DNA from: Gnomoniopsis sp. IMI 355080
Taxonomy: Eukaryota; Ascomycota; Sordariomycetes; Diaporthales; Gnomoniaceae
Length of the DNA stretch: 64,000 nucleotides
Direction: 5' to 3'
NCBI GenBank assembly: GCA_027946555.1
Contig: JAPEVC010000093.1
Span: 1 to 64,000 of the forward strand
The notes under the pieces are model-generated. The model searched no databases. It had not been told where the DNA came from and saw nothing but the letters and a program-made list of their open reading frames with translations. The position numbers and the translations under genes were made by a program. Shown here in pieces: positions 1 to 10,741 of this stretch (position 1 is its first letter; every line of letters begins with the position of its first letter).

Positions 1-839
1 ACAACGGGGTGGGTTGGGAAAGTGTACGATGACCTGTACGCTGCTGTCGGGCAGTAGAAAGGATTGTGGTGGGCCGGTATATGTCAACCCCACTGGAAGC
101 TGCGGTGCTTCCTTGACTCCGTTGGAGCGGAAAGACTTAGACGCGAAATATTGTATATTCAAGAGTTCTTTTTGACTAGATTTTTGGTTCAGGACAACGC
201 AAATCCTTGAGGCTTCTATAAAAGCTTCATGCCGTCAGTTCATGCCTTCCCACTCGCGCCTTCTCCTGGGCAACAAGAGCAATGAGGTCTGCTGCTTGGC
301 GAGAGAGCTGCCCAAGCTCAAGGTGCTGTGACAGGCTAAGGGAAATAAGCAGATGTCTTCCGTTTCATGCTGTGGTCATTCCTGCCTGACTGCCATGGAT
401 TTATGCCAGTCATAAATCGGCAGCAGTAGACAAGTACGGGTTGCCATTTGAGAATTCACGAAGTGCTTCAGATAACTCTCCTGTTCTCTTGAGCATTGCC
501 TGTTCTAGACCCCACTTCTCCGTCATTTCATATCGTGGTACGAACTACTACTGATGCCGTCGGCGCCCAAGCTTGCCATATCTATCTTATCTTACTTCCG
601 ACGGATAAACACAACATATCCATTGTGATAGGCCTCCTGACATATTCGCGAACTTAGATATGATTGCCGCAATGGCAGTAAGTGATATTTTTGTATATGG
701 AACAGGATACGGTAGCAATAAATGGATGGTCTTGACATATTTCACCTAATGAGAGTATCCTCGACCGCAACGCTCTTCTGAATACAAGGCCCTGTGACGA
801 GAATCAATTATTCAACGGCGGCTGACTTGACTTTTCACG
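1..839. other. Intergenic, upstream of the MFS carrier gene
   Basis: No gene can be supported here. Frame 1 is open from the window edge to a TAG at 55-57 and could be the last 18 codons of a plus-strand gene lying outside the window, but a run this short is easily chance. The rest should hold the promoter of the carrier that starts at 840. Confidence 0.4.
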
Positions 840-2551
840 ATGGATTCCAATCCCAACGGGAAGGCTTCGAGAAGCGAGAGCATCCGCTCATGTGGAGCGG
901 ATGTGAAAGCCAATGATGGAATCAAAAACGAGGAGGTCGGAGTAACGACTGTCTCCTCTAATTTAGAGGATGACCCGGAGAAGTTGAGGCAGCTGGTGCG
1001 AAAGATTGATAGATGCCTTTTGCCTTTCATGGTATGCAAGCCAAATATTTTCAAACCCCATGAAATAAGAGCGAGGGCTATTGACATAGCTTATGTGCGT
1101 ATAGATGATCACAGAGATGCTTCACAACATCGACGCCACATCCTTGGGCTACGCTGCAGTCTGGGGGATGCGTGAGGATCTACACCTATCAACCGACATG
1201 TACACTTGGGTTTCCTCCATGCTCTTCTTTGGGTACATGATATGCAAATGGCCCATGGGACTCGTGGCCCAGCATTGGCACACAGGTCGAGTTGTCGGCG
1301 CCGTCGTCACTGCTTGGGGGTTGTGCATGATGTCTGCCGTGCTATGTTCCAACTTTGGCGGATTTGCAACCCAAAGGTTCTTCCTCGGGGCGCTCCAAAG
1401 CGTGATCAATCCGGCCTGGGTGCTGATGACGTCCATCTTCTACAAACGAGACGAGCAAGCTTTCCGGATCGTGTTTTGGTGGAGCATGAATGGTGTCTCG
1501 TTAGCGGTGGGAGGGATGCTGAGCTTTGGGTGCGGATACATTCAAGTCGCCGATATACCATCGTGGAAGTGGATTTACATTATTGATGGATTGCTCACCT
1601 TCATATGGGGGCTGGTCGTGTTCCTATACGTGCCGACGTCGCCGCAGACAGCAAAATGGCTCACCCCGGCGGAGAGAATCATGGCTGTCAACCGCCTGGC
1701 GTCGAACAAGACGGGCACCAAGAATTCCACCATCAAGATGTACCAGATCATCGAGGCCCTCGACCCCCGGAAAGATCCCCAAGGGTTGATGCTGTTCTTA
1801 CTCATATTTTTCAACGAATTCGTCAACGGGGGTTTCAGCGCATTCTTTGCGCCGAACCTGGCGGCGTTGGGATACAGCCAGTTGGTCACTTCTCTGCTAG
1901 GAATTCCCGTTGGAGCTGCCCAAGTCTTTTGGATGGTTGGTGCGGCAGCATTCACTCTCAAATTTAAGAATGTGCGCATACTCATGGCAATGCTGTCACT
2001 GATTCCGGCATTCATCGGTTTCCTCCTCCAAATCGCAATCGCAGACGGCCAAGGGAAAGTAGCAAAGACGGTTGGAGTGTGCTTGAGCTTGGGATATTGT
2101 GCGACGTGCGCATTGTCATTTCAGTTGCCTGCACAAAACGCAGGCGGCTTCACCAAGAGGACGACCATGACAAGCATTGCGTTTCTAGGGTATTCTTTGG
2201 GTAACATCATTGGGCCTCATGTGTTTTATGAAGGCCAAACGCCAAAGTATCTCACGGGATATACAGTCGACTTGGTGTGCTTCTGGATCCAAGCTTTACT
2301 ACTCTGGACGTTGAGGTGGTGGTATATCCGAGAGGTGAGTGCTTCATGTCTGACTATCTTGACTTCTGATCGATTAAAATTTGACAATCTTCAAGAATCG
2401 ACGACGAGATGAGGCCTATGGACCACCGCAAGCCGAGCCGGATGATGCCGTCACAGATTTGACGGACCGTGAGAACCCGAATTTCCGATGTAAGTAGCAA
2501 TCCCCTCTCCACAATTTTCCTTCACCTAACGTGAATTTAGATGTGTATTAG
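840..2551 (+). CDS. MFS anion/vitamin transporter, Dal5/Tna1-like (allantoate permease family)
   Basis: Plasma-membrane proton symporter of the anion:cation symporter branch, whose fungal members import allantoate, nicotinate, biotin, pantothenate or similar small acids. Four exons are proposed: 840-1031, 1105-2334, 2396-2489 and 2541-2551, all phase-consistent, giving 508 residues, a normal length for the family. A hydrophilic N-terminus leads to DRCLLPFM, then a first membrane segment followed by LGYAAVWGMREDL, the family's typical loop. About 12 hydrophobic segments follow. The C-terminus reads DLTDRENPNFRYVY, a near-diagnostic tail of fungal Dal5-like carriers, and it is only recovered by using the last two introns, which supports the model. 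The substrate cannot be read from sequence. It stands alone, with no transporter or catabolic partner beside it. Confidence 0.9.
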
Positions 2552-3257
2552 GCAAGGCAAAGATTATTGTTGGCAGACCCAGGCCGGGGAGCAAGTCCAA
2601 TGTCAGCCAAAGGAGGCTCCATGGGGTATATTCAATGATCTCCATACTAGACGAGGAATGCTGGAGTGGCGAGTGAGTCACGGCGTCATGTCTTTAGACC
2701 TGAGACTGTCTGACATCGAACAGGTTTGTCGGGACCACCCACCTGATCGATTTTACAAGCCACCATAGTTCATCGTTCCATGGTCGTGATGCCATAGAGA
2801 GGCCACTCGCCAGTTGTTACCACAGGCTATGACAGATAGAGTATATCAGGCTGACCATCCACAATGAGTGCCACGGCTAGTTCCTGCGAAGCCGTGTGTG
2901 AAAACCTGAAGCTGGCCACCTACGGACCGTGCCCGCTTTAATAGATACCTGAAAGCACTGTCTCATAGCTGCACCGAATGACAACATCGGCTCCTACTAC
3001 ACGGGGCCATCCCACAACAAGTCTACCAGTGGAGGCTGATCCATGGGCGGCTATCTCAAAGGAATTTGCAGTGGCGAAACATTTGTTCACCAAGGTTGTT
3101 TTCTCATGCATGGCTAACGCCCCATATGGTGACGACTCCAAAGCATTGTCGTTCGTGATTTGCACCACATCTATGTTGCTGGCAATAGTCTTTCTGTCTT
3201 GGCCTCTCTTTGCAGGTGTCTATAGTGAGTCCTGTTCAAAGTAAAACAAACTGATTG
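2552..3257. other. Intergenic between two convergent genes
   Basis: This stretch holds the 3' ends of the carrier gene (+) and of the unrecognised gene at 3258-4613 (-). An 88-codon open frame at 2978-3244 has no recognisable motif and is not called. Nothing else is seen. Confidence 0.5.
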
Positions 3258-4613
3258 TTACCCTTGGCCAGCCCCGGTGCGTCCCCCACCTTCCAGTGCA
3301 GGCTCCGATAATAAACCCAACGACGCCCCAATCCGCACCGTGAGTTCCCACGAGGCATACATAAGCGCAAACGCACTCCCGTCTTCACCCGCCTTGGGAG
3401 GGATGTGTAGTGACTCCAGCTTGGTGCAAAGACGCCTGATGACCTCCTCAATCCTGGACTCTCTGATCGTCTCCTGGCTGACCTGCTCACCGTCCCGCTT
3501 CAAAAGCTTCTCCAGTGCTTCCAACTCCCTATACGCGGCATTCCATCTAGGTTCGTCGTCCCGCTTGATATCCGGTTTATTTGGGTCAAGAACAATGTCG
3601 ACCAGGCGTTCCCTGCTCTCGCTAAGCTTTTTAAGGAGCAGCGCGTCTCTGGATGAGGCGAAGCTGATGTGGACTGGTGGTCCGGATTTGAGCAGGAATA
3701 CCGATCTCGTGGTGGGTCTCTGGAATGAAAAGGTCAGCTCATGTTTATCTGAGTCTTGCGCTGTATTTCGTGTGTCGTCAGGACTCACCATTCCATCAAC
3801 CTCGTCCCCTCTCGCATCGAGTAACAGCAGGTAATTGAGCCCGCTACCAATCTTATCCGCTCGTCCCCAGATCTTCTCCACCAGATTAAGGTCCACCCTG
3901 TCGTCCTTCTTGAATCCAAGCCCTTCAGTGTCCCACTCCTCCATCTGTTTTAGCACGTCTCTCAGCACTGACTCTATTCCTCTTTCCCCACCACCTCTGA
4001 CTTGCTCTGCTGAGATCTTGTTGTCAAGCAAGTAAACTTGCAGACTTGCAAGGGACGTGTCGGCTTCCTGCCACTGTTTGGCATGTATTGCTCGAGCAGA
4101 CGGTGCATCCAGAAGTGGCTGCAGGCTTTGGATGTACAGCGATAGCTCATGTTTCTGTGCCGCTTGGATGGGATTTTTCTCCTCCCAGGCTTTGCGCGTT
4201 TGAAGAGCTTCATCCGTGCGCTGTTGTATGAGTTGTTGCCATTCTGAGCTGATAGCAAGGAGATCTTGTAGCGCCCTTTTGCATTGTTCCCTGTCACACC
4301 CTATTGGTGACCCCTCCTCTATTTTCTTGATAGTGTTATCAAGATTGCCCTTGACATGGCCGAGAAAGAGCGGCAACGCCCCCAATATTGTCGCCACTTC
4401 CCTCTCACTCTCATTTTGATCAGTTCCTGTGCATACTTCATGTACAGCCTTGAGCGCGGCTGCGCTTTCGTCCAACTCCTCAACTGAAGGTATTTCTCCA
4501 GCCGCCAGACGTGTTGAACATTCCTTGACTTTGCGACAACTTTTGCGAATGATCAACTTTTGCCTTTGCGGGTGAAGTACCGGCCTCGAGTTGACTGGAG
4601 TTTTGGACGTCAT
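3258..4613 (-). CDS. Hypothetical charged cytosolic protein, 451 aa
   Basis: I do not recognise this protein. It is one uninterrupted frame of 451 codons with no signal peptide and no membrane segment. The first 180 residues are rich in K, E, Q and R with heptad-like spacing (for example EEGSPIGCDREQCKRALQDLL and the KAWEEKN region) and probably form helical bundles or coiled coil. The middle contains a more ordered block with FSFQRPTTRSVFLLKSGPP. The last part is again helical and ends in a Gly-rich tail. The long antisense open frame at 3277-3834 is a shadow. Coding status rests on frame length and protein-like composition, so a conserved fungal hypothetical is the fair label. A 3' intron that would change the Gly-rich end cannot be excluded. 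Confidence 0.75.
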   Translation of the reverse strand: MTSKTPVNSRPVLHPQRQKLIIRKSCRKVKECSTRLAAGEIPSVEELDESAAALKAVHEVCTGTDQNESEREVATILGALPLFLGHVKGNLDNTIKKIEEGSPIGCDREQCKRALQDLLAISSEWQQLIQQRTDEALQTRKAWEEKNPIQAAQKHELSLYIQSLQPLLDAPSARAIHAKQWQEADTSLASLQVYLLDNKISAEQVRGGGERGIESVLRDVLKQMEEWDTEGLGFKKDDRVDLNLVEKIWGRADKIGSGLNYLLLLDARGDEVDGMVSPDDTRNTAQDSDKHELTFSFQRPTTRSVFLLKSGPPVHISFASSRDALLLKKLSESRERLVDIVLDPNKPDIKRDDEPRWNAAYRELEALEKLLKRDGEQVSQETIRESRIEEVIRRLCTKLESLHIPPKAGEDGSAFALMYASWELTVRIGASLGLLSEPALEGGGRTGAGQG

Positions 4614-5244
4614 TGTGTTGTATTATATGCAATCCAAATCGGTAAGTATGCTTTGGTTGGAAACGTCGTCGACTTGCTCCCAACTTGAAGGTTTTGCGCT
4701 GGCGGCATATAGTACGTCGTTTGGAGTGGAGACAGTGACTTACGTAATCCAAGACAATTGTCACGACTTGGCCAAAGGCCATTACAGTGAGGTTGCTGTC
4801 CCCAGGTTACCACTTGTGCGACGAGCGATAGTCAAACATGCAATCTGGTATAGCAACTACTCAGTTCTCCGAAGGTTCCATGTATCACGCGAAGTAGAAT
4901 GTGTCTCGGAATGGTTGTTTGACATGAAGTCGATGGCATCTTTTTGATACCTTTCTGTCCAGCCGAAAGGTTTCAAGGTTGAAAATCCAAGATGAAGAGT
5001 AATAAGGATGTTCACCAACCCTTCGGATTTTTGTTCACGCAAGGCATGCCACTGCTTTGTGTAATTCTTTGCGAGACTTGCCATATATGGTCGGTCATAA
5101 TGAATCTCTGCATATCAGACTTTTTGCATTTATTTGGCTGATGCTTATCACAGTTCATATATACTCCGAAACCTATAATTAGTATTCTTTGCTCATGCTT
5201 TTTCGTTTGCCAGTATCAGCCCCAGCTCCAGTGATTCTCATTTA
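4614..5244. other. Intergenic, upstream of hypothetical gene (-)
   Basis: The stretch contains the promoter of the gene at 3258-4613 and the 3' flank of the secreted-protein gene that ends at 5245. The short open frames here have no motif and overlap one another. No repeat or RNA gene was seen. Confidence 0.4.
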
Positions 5245-6268
5245 TTATGAGCCATCGTCTGGTCCTGCGCTGCCATATTCAGCTGAACCACAAATATTAG
5301 CCACCCACCAGCCAGCTCCTGGCTCCATAGGGCTGAGTGGACCCGCATCATAGTACGCCAGCAAGCTCTCCCCACAATTCAGCTCGCCATCCACAGGGTT
5401 CACCGCAAATTCAAGGAAACAAGCACCCGTCCGCACGTCCCATGCACTACCGGAGCAGACATCATCCATTTCTGCACACATTTGGCAGCACGACGAAGCA
5501 TCAGACGTAGTAGTACTGTACTTTGCGCCAGAGGTCGGCACATCAGACTTCGAGACCAGCCCATACTGCGTGTTGTTGGTTCCGCCTGCGGCTGAAACCA
5601 TCGCGGAGGGGTTGCATCGTGAATCGAGTATCGCTGTTGCACAAGCTTCGGCTCCTGGCGTAACAGCGGCAGTCTCGGAGGCGACAACGTAGGTTGTGCC
5701 GCTGTAGGTGGTCATGGTGACGGTGGCCTGGGAGAACGCGGTATACTGAGTATACAGCTTGGTGCTGGTACCGGGCACAAAGACATAAGTTTGGCCAACG
5801 CTTGTCGTGAATGTTGTCGTGACAACGCATTGTGCAGCTGCTGCATCTTGCTGGTCGGCGACCAAGACATCGCGCTTTGCTGGTGCGAGCGATGCTGCTC
5901 CGGCGGTGGTGTATTGGGTAGCAAGAGCCCTTGTATAGAGCGTTAGTCTTGTTGATTGGAGGTCGGTCTCGTGGCTCAATTTCTTACCTTGTGGCTACTG
6001 TATCATTGCCTACACAAGCCGTGGCTGTACTAACTACTGTCGCTACTGTGCTCGTTGAGGGAATGCGGACGATATTCGTAAATGTGCCGAGGTCATCAGC
6101 TGTTGTTGCGTATATTGTGCTTATTGGCGTGGTTGTGTATGTGGCTGTGGTGGTAGGAATAATGACCTCTAGAGTTGTGGTGGAGCAGGAAGCAGATTCA
6201 GCCTGTGGAAGGGGATTGCTAATCCCCACCTGCACCAGAATGGAAACCAAGATCAGAGAAAGTAGCAT
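5245..6268 (-). CDS. Secreted Thr-rich protein with C-terminal PAN/apple-like domain
   Basis: Two exons are proposed, 6268-5988 and 5929-5245, joined by a 58-nt GT-AG intron, giving 321 residues. The start gives a clear signal peptide (MLLSLILVSILVQVGIS) followed by NPLPQ. The next 150 residues are rich in Thr, Val and Ala in beta-prone strings such as TTTATYTTTPIST, likely O-glycosylated. The C-terminal 110 residues carry CCQMCAEMDDVC, a single-Trp stretch, GACFLEF, LNCGESLLAYY and a final ANICG. That spacing resembles fungal PAN/apple-like modules that bind protein or carbohydrate. The protein is likely secreted or wall-bound. Function is inferred from domain resemblance only. No GPI signal is visible at the C-terminus. 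Confidence 0.8.
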
Positions 6269-6662
6269 GATCGTCTGCGCCTTTCAGCGATTAATCAATT
6301 GGGGTATATACAGGCGCCAAGTGAAGGCCAATAGCCACTGTTCTTGCACAGACACGTTGATACTGCGTACGTCTTGAACAGGACTACTATTAATTGCAAA
6401 AGAGAATGATTTGAATAAGAAGAACGAGGGTGGTGATGCGCAACAATTAATATATACAATGTAATCAAGGTGCATCCATTGACGATGAAGACTATGAGTC
6501 TAAGATGACTATGTCGTGACGGTTGGAGATTCCAACAGCGAGGAAAAGGACGGATGTGCTTTGTCTCGGTGCTTCTCGGTCGATTATAATTCTGCAAGAT
6601 TTTCATGTAGTATTCCGGTTTGAAACCCGGTCTAGGCTTGCCATGAGCTCACTCACAGCCCA
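6269..6662. other. Promoter region of the secreted PAN-like gene
   Basis: Non-coding by inspection. It should hold the promoter and 5' UTR of the minus-strand gene that starts at 6268. No clear TATA box was identified. Confidence 0.35.
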
Positions 6663-7022
6663 GAAGCACGTCGCCACTAAATTTTGGCGATAATCCTGGC
6701 ACAGGCCGAATGAGCGTGGCTACCTAGCACTCCCCTAGACTGGAAGATCTTGCTCCAGACCATTGGAAGGATGCAGGCCCACTCTATCTGGCGTCCATTC
6801 CACTGTCAAGCAGAAGTCTAAAAATACGATCCTATGGGGAAGCACAACACGAAGCTAGCCGAAAATGGTAAACATGGAATTAGAGGCACCGCAAGCCGGT
6901 GTACGCACCTTGAAGATCTTAGGAAGGCGTCTCAACAATTCATTACGGGAGCGATATTTTCCGCTTGCATTATCTCAATGTCACCCTTCGACACCGCTGT
7001 AATGGTGAGTCCAGACTGTTGA
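6663..7022 (+). pseudogene. Possible relic of a mitochondrial carrier gene
   Basis: The frame beginning at ATG 6834 reads through FITGAIFSACIISMSPFDTAVM, which has the look of the start of a mitochondrial-carrier repeat: Gly in the helix, then MSPFD matching the PxD signature. It ends at a TGA at 7020-7022 without the basic residue and tyrosine run that should follow. Upstream, the same frame has several stops but contains a short basic segment near 6760. The fragment is too short and too weak to be firm, and it may be chance similarity. If real, it is the dead remnant of a carrier of the dicarboxylate/oxaloacetate type. Confidence 0.22.
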
Positions 7023-9586
7023 CATGCACCTTCGCGAAAAATGTCACCAACTGCTGTCCCCCAAATATCGAAGACTGCATGAGCCTCCGTGTCTGCGTGT
7101 CTAATCAGCACCCCTACTAGGATGGTAGATAAGGATCGTTCAGACAGTAGCCTGAAATGTCAGCGGATCTGCAGGAGCTGCAGAAGCGGCACAATTCTCA
7201 CTCATGAGCGCGAGGATAGCCACATTGTCGTACCCCGAAAAAAGCAACGAGGACGCTAAGGATAGTGTTGCCACATTACAACGCACCTGCAACACAACAT
7301 ATCCTTATTGATTTTTATTTGTGGGGACGAGACAATCCAGCTGAACTTGGTAGGGGTACCGTTTGGACGACTGCCGGCCGCTGGTGTCGAGAAGTGTGCT
7401 TGCAATGTGCGAGAATCTAAATACTCGGGTTCAACGTGATTGATGAAGCTGGCTATCGGGCAAATGAATCGTCAACCTTAATGTCACAAGGCACAGCTAC
7501 CACAAGGCGGTGGCTTTCTACGCTTAGAACTATCGTTTCTGGATCTAGCGAAGACCGCTGTGTCAAGAGAGACACATTTCAATACCATAGTCGTCGAATG
7601 CCTGAAATCGCGCAAATGTGTCACGCGCGCGTTCGTGTCTTCCAAAAGCTTTCTGTCTTTGCCGCACTGCAATCGTACGTGCGTCCGTCTTGCCCCATCC
7701 TCTTGCCATCTCACTCAACGTCTCGTAGTCGCCATGGCTGTGAGGCCCCGTAGCCTGCCTTGACGCATCCAAATTTCTATTGGCAACCCTGTGTCTGGTA
7801 ACATCACCCTAGAGTAATGTAACGTAAATGCATCAATACGACGAGTAATGAAGGCATGTCGTGCCGACGCGGGAACTCACTGAAGTATCAGGTACCTGGG
7901 TACCAAAGCGCATCTTACTGCAACCTGGCCTACTGCAACCTGACCAAAAGAAGTACGCGATCATTCCAAACCAAGCTGAAAGGTGTTCCGTCCATGATGG
8001 CGGATGCCTTCAACTTCCGGGCAGCATAACAGGAATTGCCACATGCGCAACCATGGAGGCCTGCACCTGTTTTGCTGAGATACTTATAACGTCTATAATA
8101 GGGGGCTCATTAATATGAAGATACTGTTTGTAAACATGGATCAAGCTCCATTTGGCCAAGAACGTAAGCACTGGAAGCAAGAGACAATTATTACTGACCA
8201 GGCACGTGATGGGAGGTCTTGACCCAAAGTGTGAAGATTTGAGAGGGTCTTTACAGTCATACCATGGTAAGTATATGAGTATGATAATCCTTATGTAATA
8301 TGGAAAAAATAACCACAATGAATTGTAAAACCAAGTGAAGCAATTCGTGTCCTTGTGTCGCAAATACAGCAACGTATACCACTTGCGATCAAACACTAAG
8401 GTCAGAAGAGGGTTTAGGTCCATCAATCATCATCTCAATTGTTTGAAACTTTTCGTGTAAATACGGAATACCTGTGGTCTTTAATTATATGATGTTGCTG
8501 ATGTTGGGATCGTGATCTCACTCACTCCATACTGACTCCCCGCCGTGCGTGTGAAGTTATCGCCGATTTTCACAGACCTGACCAAATTGTAGTGCCTTGA
8601 TCACAAACCAGACCACGCCCGTACTTTCCCAGATGCCTTTCTTTGCATAGTCAAACAGAGACCAAAGCAAACGATAAACTTTGAGTACATCGCAAATCTG
8701 ACATCCGTATACAAGTGCTAGTCAGGTTCCTGGTGTCGGTTACCAACCACCCACTTTAAACTCAATCTTCCAAAACTCAACGGACAAGCAACCAGGGCCA
8801 TGTCAAAGGTGCCCTCCTCTATCTGGCAACCGTCATTGCTTTCGACACAATGATCGGCCAGGCCCCGCATGCCTTCATTACCCATATCGGTCATACAATC
8901 CCCCTCCGGCTCATAAGAGCGACAAAAGAGGTCCACTCACACAATACCGGAACGCTCAAATGATTTGGATACGTACCAGCTCCCACAGCAGTCAACACTT
9001 CATGTATCGACCAAGCTTGAACTTCAGATGACGACACTCTAAAATGTCTCAAGATACTGGCTTGATGGTTGATTGGTGGTAAGTATACTCTCTGCGGTAG
9101 GGTACCTACCCTAGGGTAGCTTTCTGCACCAAATAATATTCGAGCCTTCGTTCCTCTTTCATCGTCACAACAAAGGCCAGTTGAATGTTATAAACCAGAT
9201 ATGAGATAGGAAACCCCAAATCTGCGCTGCCTAGCAATAGAATCATCCAGATGTTCTGGTCCCAAACGGAGCCTGGGCCCCATTTAGGCCTACGATCTCA
9301 CGGATATGGAGGAGGAAGACGAACCGAAAGTGAACGCGGATGCAGGCAATAGCAGAGAACAAACAGCTTACGAAACAATCGCAACAACTAAAACTTGAAA
9401 AATATATCAGGAGCATAAGTAAGCGGGGTTCCAATGGCCGATAATCGATTTGTTTAACATGCAGGTGCACACAGGAGGCCCAGTGTTTGATCTTCGAATC
9501 TAACTGGCGGAAGAGGACAAGACCCACCTCCTGTGAGTAGATAGGTATCACGACGAGGCTGGTGCGAGGGAAAAGTCATTCATTCA

Positions 9587-9625
9587 TTTTTTTCTTCTTC
9601 TTTTTTTCTTCTTTTTTTTTTCTTG
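9587..9625. repeat. Polypyrimidine tract (T/C low complexity)
   Basis: About 39 bases of almost pure T with scattered C on the plus strand. A purine-rich tract of similar size lies about 500 bases downstream. Confidence 0.8.
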
Positions 9626-10109
9626 GCTAAATTACTAAGGGCAAATAATACCGTTGTTTCCAAACGCGTCCCTTGTACGATCGAGAAGAGATACGAGGAA
9701 AGCTTATTGAAAACTTTCAACTCACTGATCAGCGCCCTGTAGCCATTTCGATGTCCACGGTGGACTATTCTGTATCTCTGAATTTCAATTGATACATATC
9801 AGAGCAGACGAGCTACGGATCATCGTGGAGAGTCAAGTGTTTGTGTATGAAATGATCTATTCTAGCATAACACTTCATAGAAGCACATCAAGATGTAGCC
9901 AGATAGTGATCAAGGCTCCAAGCAATGGCTGAGCGAGATGCACATAAAGCCCTCGTGTGTATGTACTTCCTCATATCATAGCATGATGACGGAAAGATGG
10001 CAGTCACCGAACTGTCCCGTGGCCAGGTAGTACTGACCGGCAGCAGACCTAGGTACCACGTTCTGACCGACAGACGTACGTGACAGGCTATGATAATACA
10101 GGTTATGAT

Positions 10110-10170
10110 GGAAAGACAAAAGAAAAAAAAAGAAAACAAAAAAAGGAAAGAAACGAGAGAAGGGAGGGAA
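10110..10170. repeat. Polypurine tract (A/G low complexity)
   Basis: About 60 bases dominated by A with scattered G and rare C on the plus strand. It is roughly the reverse complement in character of the pyrimidine tract at 9587-9625. Confidence 0.75.
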
Positions 10171-10621
10171 TTGTCACTAGAAAAGCGAATTGCGTGCAAT
10201 TTGCATTGATAACGCCCTTGCATAGTGTAGAAAAGTCCAATGCATCGTGAATGTTTGTTGCAAGGCCTGGTCTTCTGCAATATTAAGCTTAAATCAGCGA
10301 CCCCCAGCAATTGTGCCATTGCCTAGATGTATGTCGATTGGTGGAACTTCAAGAATATGAACATAACGACCAATAAGATGCGACGTTCATGGACCAAGTG
10401 ATGGCGTGATTTGATTGCGAGAAAGTGAATGATCGGAAATGTTGCCGCAAGCAATGGTCCACCGGGCGGTCAATTGCAGCGTGGGTCAAGAATTGGAACA
10501 TCGACACCCCGCAATGGCACAAGCATCCCGTCCACTCATACGATGTAACGATACAGGCCTGAACAATTATGGAGCCCCGGTAATCCTTCCGGTGACGATT
10601 TCCTACCCGGTGGAGCGATCC

Positions 10622-10627
10622 TATAAA
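10622..10627 (+). promoter_or_regulatory. TATA box of the pectin lyase gene
   Basis: TATAAA lies 120 bases before the proposed ATG at 10742 in a non-coding stretch, a usual distance for a fungal gene with a short leader. Confidence 0.5.
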
Positions 10628-10741
10628 GGCGCAGATGCCTCGAGAATTTTCTATTCTAGTCACAAGTGCAAGGCTGCTGCAACTCACTCAGCCTAGTTGA
10701 CTCTGCATCGTCAGACTGAGCACGTTTCGGTGCCTGACATT

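Larger units (their letters stand above)
7023..10741. other. Gene-poor stretch
   Basis: About 3.7 kb without a supportable gene. Open frames such as 8010-8426 (-), 9243-9551 (-) and 9888-10319 (-) have biased composition, no motif and no splice-compatible partners. Low-complexity tracts lie at 9587-9625 (pyrimidine) and 10110-10170 (purine). The last few hundred bases are the promoter of the pectin lyase gene. Confidence 0.45.

Noticed and set aside
3277..3834. 185-codon open frame on the plus strand
   Set aside because: Antisense shadow of the 451-residue gene; Ser-rich and low in structure.
8010..8426. 138-codon open frame on the minus strand
   Set aside because: AT-rich, aromatic-rich random-looking sequence with no family resemblance.
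9888..10319. 143-codon open frame on the minus strand
   Set aside because: Includes a poly-Phe run produced by the purine tract at 10110-10170 and has no motif or splice partner.
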